Source of the DNA: Utricularia gibba
Taxonomy: Eukaryota; Streptophyta; Magnoliopsida; Lamiales; Lentibulariaceae
Direction of reading: 5' to 3'
Length of the DNA stretch: 64,000 nucleotides
NCBI GenBank assembly: GCA_002189035.1
Contig: NEEC01000013.1
Location: 2,108,001 to 2,172,000 of the forward strand
Shown piece by piece: positions 61,850 to 64,000 of this stretch. Position numbers and translations under genes: made by a program. Every line of letters begins with the position of its first letter. Position 1 is the stretch's first letter. The notes beneath the pieces are model-generated. The model did not search any database. It was not told the origin of the DNA and worked only from the letters and a program-made list of their open reading frames with translations.

Positions 61850-63807
61850 TCAGTTCACTTGAAAATTCGAGGTGTTAAGTTTACTGCTTCCTGTATTCGT
61901 ATTATTGTTTCCAATGGTGGTCGCGCTGCCGTTGTTGTTTCCGGCGGATGCTCCGATGTTATTGTTGTTGCTGTTGCCGCTGCCGTTGTTTTGGCACGCC
62001 ATGAGGGACGAAATCGCAGCCGCTAGACCTGCTGTGAAGTTCGGATCCGTCGCCAACGCATTGATGGTGTCGCTGATATGAGGCTCTTGAGCTTGATGTA
62101 GCTGGTGGGTGCCTCCTTGCTCCATATCTTGCGACAGTTGTACGCCGGAAAACTTCGATTGATTTTGCAGTGCTTGCCCGAAGATTTGAAACAAAAGCGC
62201 GGACGCCGGGCTTCCGGGCTGCGCCGGGGGGAGGAAGGGGATGGGGAATTGGTTGGCGGGCCGTGGGATTTGTAAAGGGTTGGGGTTTTGCGTAAGGTCT
62301 AAGGTGACCGTCGGGAACGGAGCCGAAGCCGATATGGTTGCCATGCTTGAGGAGTATGGGAAGAGGTTTCGCGCTAGGAAGTTGGAGTTCATTAGGCCGT
62401 CGGAGCTCGGCATCGACCCGGAAAGAAGCATTTTCGCCGCGGAGGAGGTTGTCGACGCCATCGCCATGGCCGCCGGCGGCAAGGGGTGGTTGTGGTTGCC
62501 CTCGTACGTGGTGATCAAGACGCTTCTGTCGTCCGCACATCTTTGAACCTTCAGCAGCAAAACTCGATCAGTCAGTATCTCGTTTTGATGCCTCAAAGAG
62601 CAACACTAAAATCACTGTCTACATCTGCTTCCAACGTAAAGAGAAAGTGTACTTGTTTTCGGACCGGGCAACCGGCGGACATCGTGCACCGGTAGTATGC
62701 ACGGGGACAAGGGTTCCCCTTCGCCATCTTCTGTCCGTACTTCCGCCATTGGCATCCATCCGTGATCTGAACACAATCCGATCGACCGTTTTTTCATTCC
62801 GAAGATCGTATGATCGGAAAAAACAAAAAAAAACAGTCAAACTTCACCTACCATGGGAGCCTCGGACCTTGCACGAACAGAGACGCGAGCCTTTCTCATA
62901 GTAGCCTCAGCAGCCTGATCTCCGGCCTTAGGAGAGCCACCGCCGAGCCTGGGTATCTTGCTTTCCGGGCTCTGGTTGCCCAGGCCGCCCCCGATGTCTT
63001 TATCTCGCGGAGGCGGCATGTCGTGGCAACTCCGATCCTCCTCCGGCGAAAGCGAAGCATGGTCCGGCGCTGCAAGCCCGAGATCCATGAACTGTCGCGG
63101 CACCAGGGCGCCATTCCCATGGCTGATGATCTTATGCTCCTCTTGCTCCTCATCACCTTGTTTGTGCACCACGTTCAGCATATGCATCCTCAGCCCATTA
63201 TAACTGGACGTCACCTGGTTCAGCATCTCCTTCAACCTCTGGTTCTCCCCGTTGAGCTTCTCCATCTCAGCTCTCAAAGCAACAATCTTGTACGCCGGAA
63301 AACTTGCAATGAGAACACGCACGATATGGAATTCATACCGCGCTATAAATTATTACCTCGCGTTTGGACAAGGCGAGATCCTTATTCATCGAATCATCAT
63401 CCTCCTCGACGATGGATTCGTCGCTCCCCGTGGTTAAAAGATGCAAACCAGTCTACGATTAAGATTCAAACACGGGTGATGACACAGTCCGGTGACACCC
63501 CAAAAAATGTAACCAGAAACACAAACCATACATTGACTTTGGAAGTGGATTTCATCTGCATCCTCCGAGCATCAAGATCATGATCGTGCTCCATCCCGCG
63601 GTCCTTGAAGAAATCCATTTCGTCCATGATCTTGGTCCTCTCCGTCGACCCCTCCGGCAATCCAACCGAAAACTGAATAGTGGGAGAGGGGGAGGCTGCC
63701 GCCATGGATGACAGGAGGAAGAATGGAGGATGATGGGTTTTGGCCTTGGAGTGATGAAACAGCGCGGTCGGGTCCTGATGAAAGGTAAGTCCACTGGATT
63801 CGGCCAT
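61850..63807 (-). CDS. WRKY transcription factor, group IIb (WRKY6/31/42-like)
   Basis: Five exons (63807-63532, 63452-63357, 63286-62852, 62766-62653, 62548-61850), all phase 0, encode 539 residues. [10 protein letters not shown] is the conserved group IIb N-terminal block. A leucine-zipper coiled coil follows ([20 protein letters not shown], about residues 130-150). The DNA-binding domain has [16 protein letters not shown] from residue 274, then [19 protein letters not shown] and [20 protein letters not shown] with a C-x5-C-x23-H-x-H finger. The intron falls after VRKQ, diagnostic of groups IIa/IIb. The next block, [20 protein letters not shown], is shared with WRKY6/31/42. The tail is Asn/Gly-rich. 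Such factors bind W-boxes and act in senescence, phosphate and defence responses. The start at 63807 ([12 protein letters not shown]) is the first ATG with family resemblance. Confidence 0.94.
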
Positions 63808-64000
63808 TGATAAAGGATGGCCAAAGCAGGAAGAAGAAGAAGAAGAAAGAGTAGAATCAAAGGACTCGGCTAGAAACAAGGATGGAAGTTTTGAGTATTT
63901 CTTTCGGGTTTTTGCTCCCGATCTCGGAGTAGAAAATGAAGACCAGAGCAACAAACAGAGCATAAAAAAAGGAAGAGGAGTCATGGATTTTCCCCAGTGA
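63808..64000. other. WRKY 5' flank to window end
   Basis: Probably 5' UTR; an upstream in-frame ATG at 63984 would add 59 non-conserved residues. A short GAA/AGA-rich run lies at 63830-63850. Confidence 0.5.

Noticed and set aside
61872-62695. Long plus-strand open frames across the WRKY gene
   Set aside because: They are antisense to the WRKY domain exon and the Asn-rich tail, whose codon pattern explains them.

Overview
This is nuclear DNA of a flowering plant. Nearly every recognisable gene is a plant family with several GT-AG introns, intergenic DNA is AT-rich, and there is no operon organisation. I cannot place the species from sequence alone. Gene density is about one per 2.5-3 kb and I see no intact transposable element.

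Layout. 1-306 (-): start of an endo-beta-mannanase, cut by the window edge. 2.0-3.1 kb (-): R2R3-MYB of the MYB41/MYB102 type. 5.9-6.9 kb (+): GPI-anchored SPARK-domain protein. 7.35-8.7 kb (-): decayed intron-containing copy of petC (chloroplast Rieske protein). 11.1-12.3 kb (+): CYCD6-like D-type cyclin. 13.56-15.75 kb (+): decayed intron-containing TFIIE-alpha gene. 17.5-18.7 kb (-): XTH9-like xyloglucan endotransglucosylase. 20.4-22.5 kb (-): BTB/NPH3 protein. 23.6-24.3 kb (+): DUF1218 (MWL-type) membrane protein. 24.66-24.96 kb: PPR relic. 25.1-28.7 kb (-): CCCH zinc-finger/coiled-coil protein. 30.2-41.2 kb (-): four tandem class III peroxidases with a START-less HD-ZIP IV gene between copies 3 and 4. 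42.8-43.7 kb (-): TMEM97/EXPERA protein. 44.0-47.4 kb (-): GLR3-type glutamate receptor-like channel. 48.5-53.8 kb (-): 20-exon mitochondrial-type aconitase. 54.9-55.9 kb (-): MAPKKK17/18-type kinase. 56.7-59.4 kb (-): saposin-containing aspartic protease (phytepsin). 60.1-60.8 kb (-): mitochondrial pyruvate carrier MPC1. 61.8-63.8 kb (-): group IIb WRKY (WRKY6/31/42 type).

The genes do not form one pathway. Cell-wall and apoplast functions are over-represented (mannanase, XTH, peroxidases, SPARK and MWL-type proteins). Aconitase and MPC1 both serve mitochondrial pyruvate/citrate metabolism. The kinase, WRKY, GLR and peroxidases are stress-signalling families.

The most notable observations are: the short HD-ZIP IV protein that keeps the homeodomain and zipper but has no START domain; the peroxidase array with one unusual GC splice donor and a shared TTGACTTTT promoter word; two non-processed pseudogenes of housekeeping genes; a recurring pattern of single missing bases in short homopolymers of otherwise intact genes, which points to assembly error; and two introns that are multiples of three without stop codons. 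I found no convincing novel multi-gene system.
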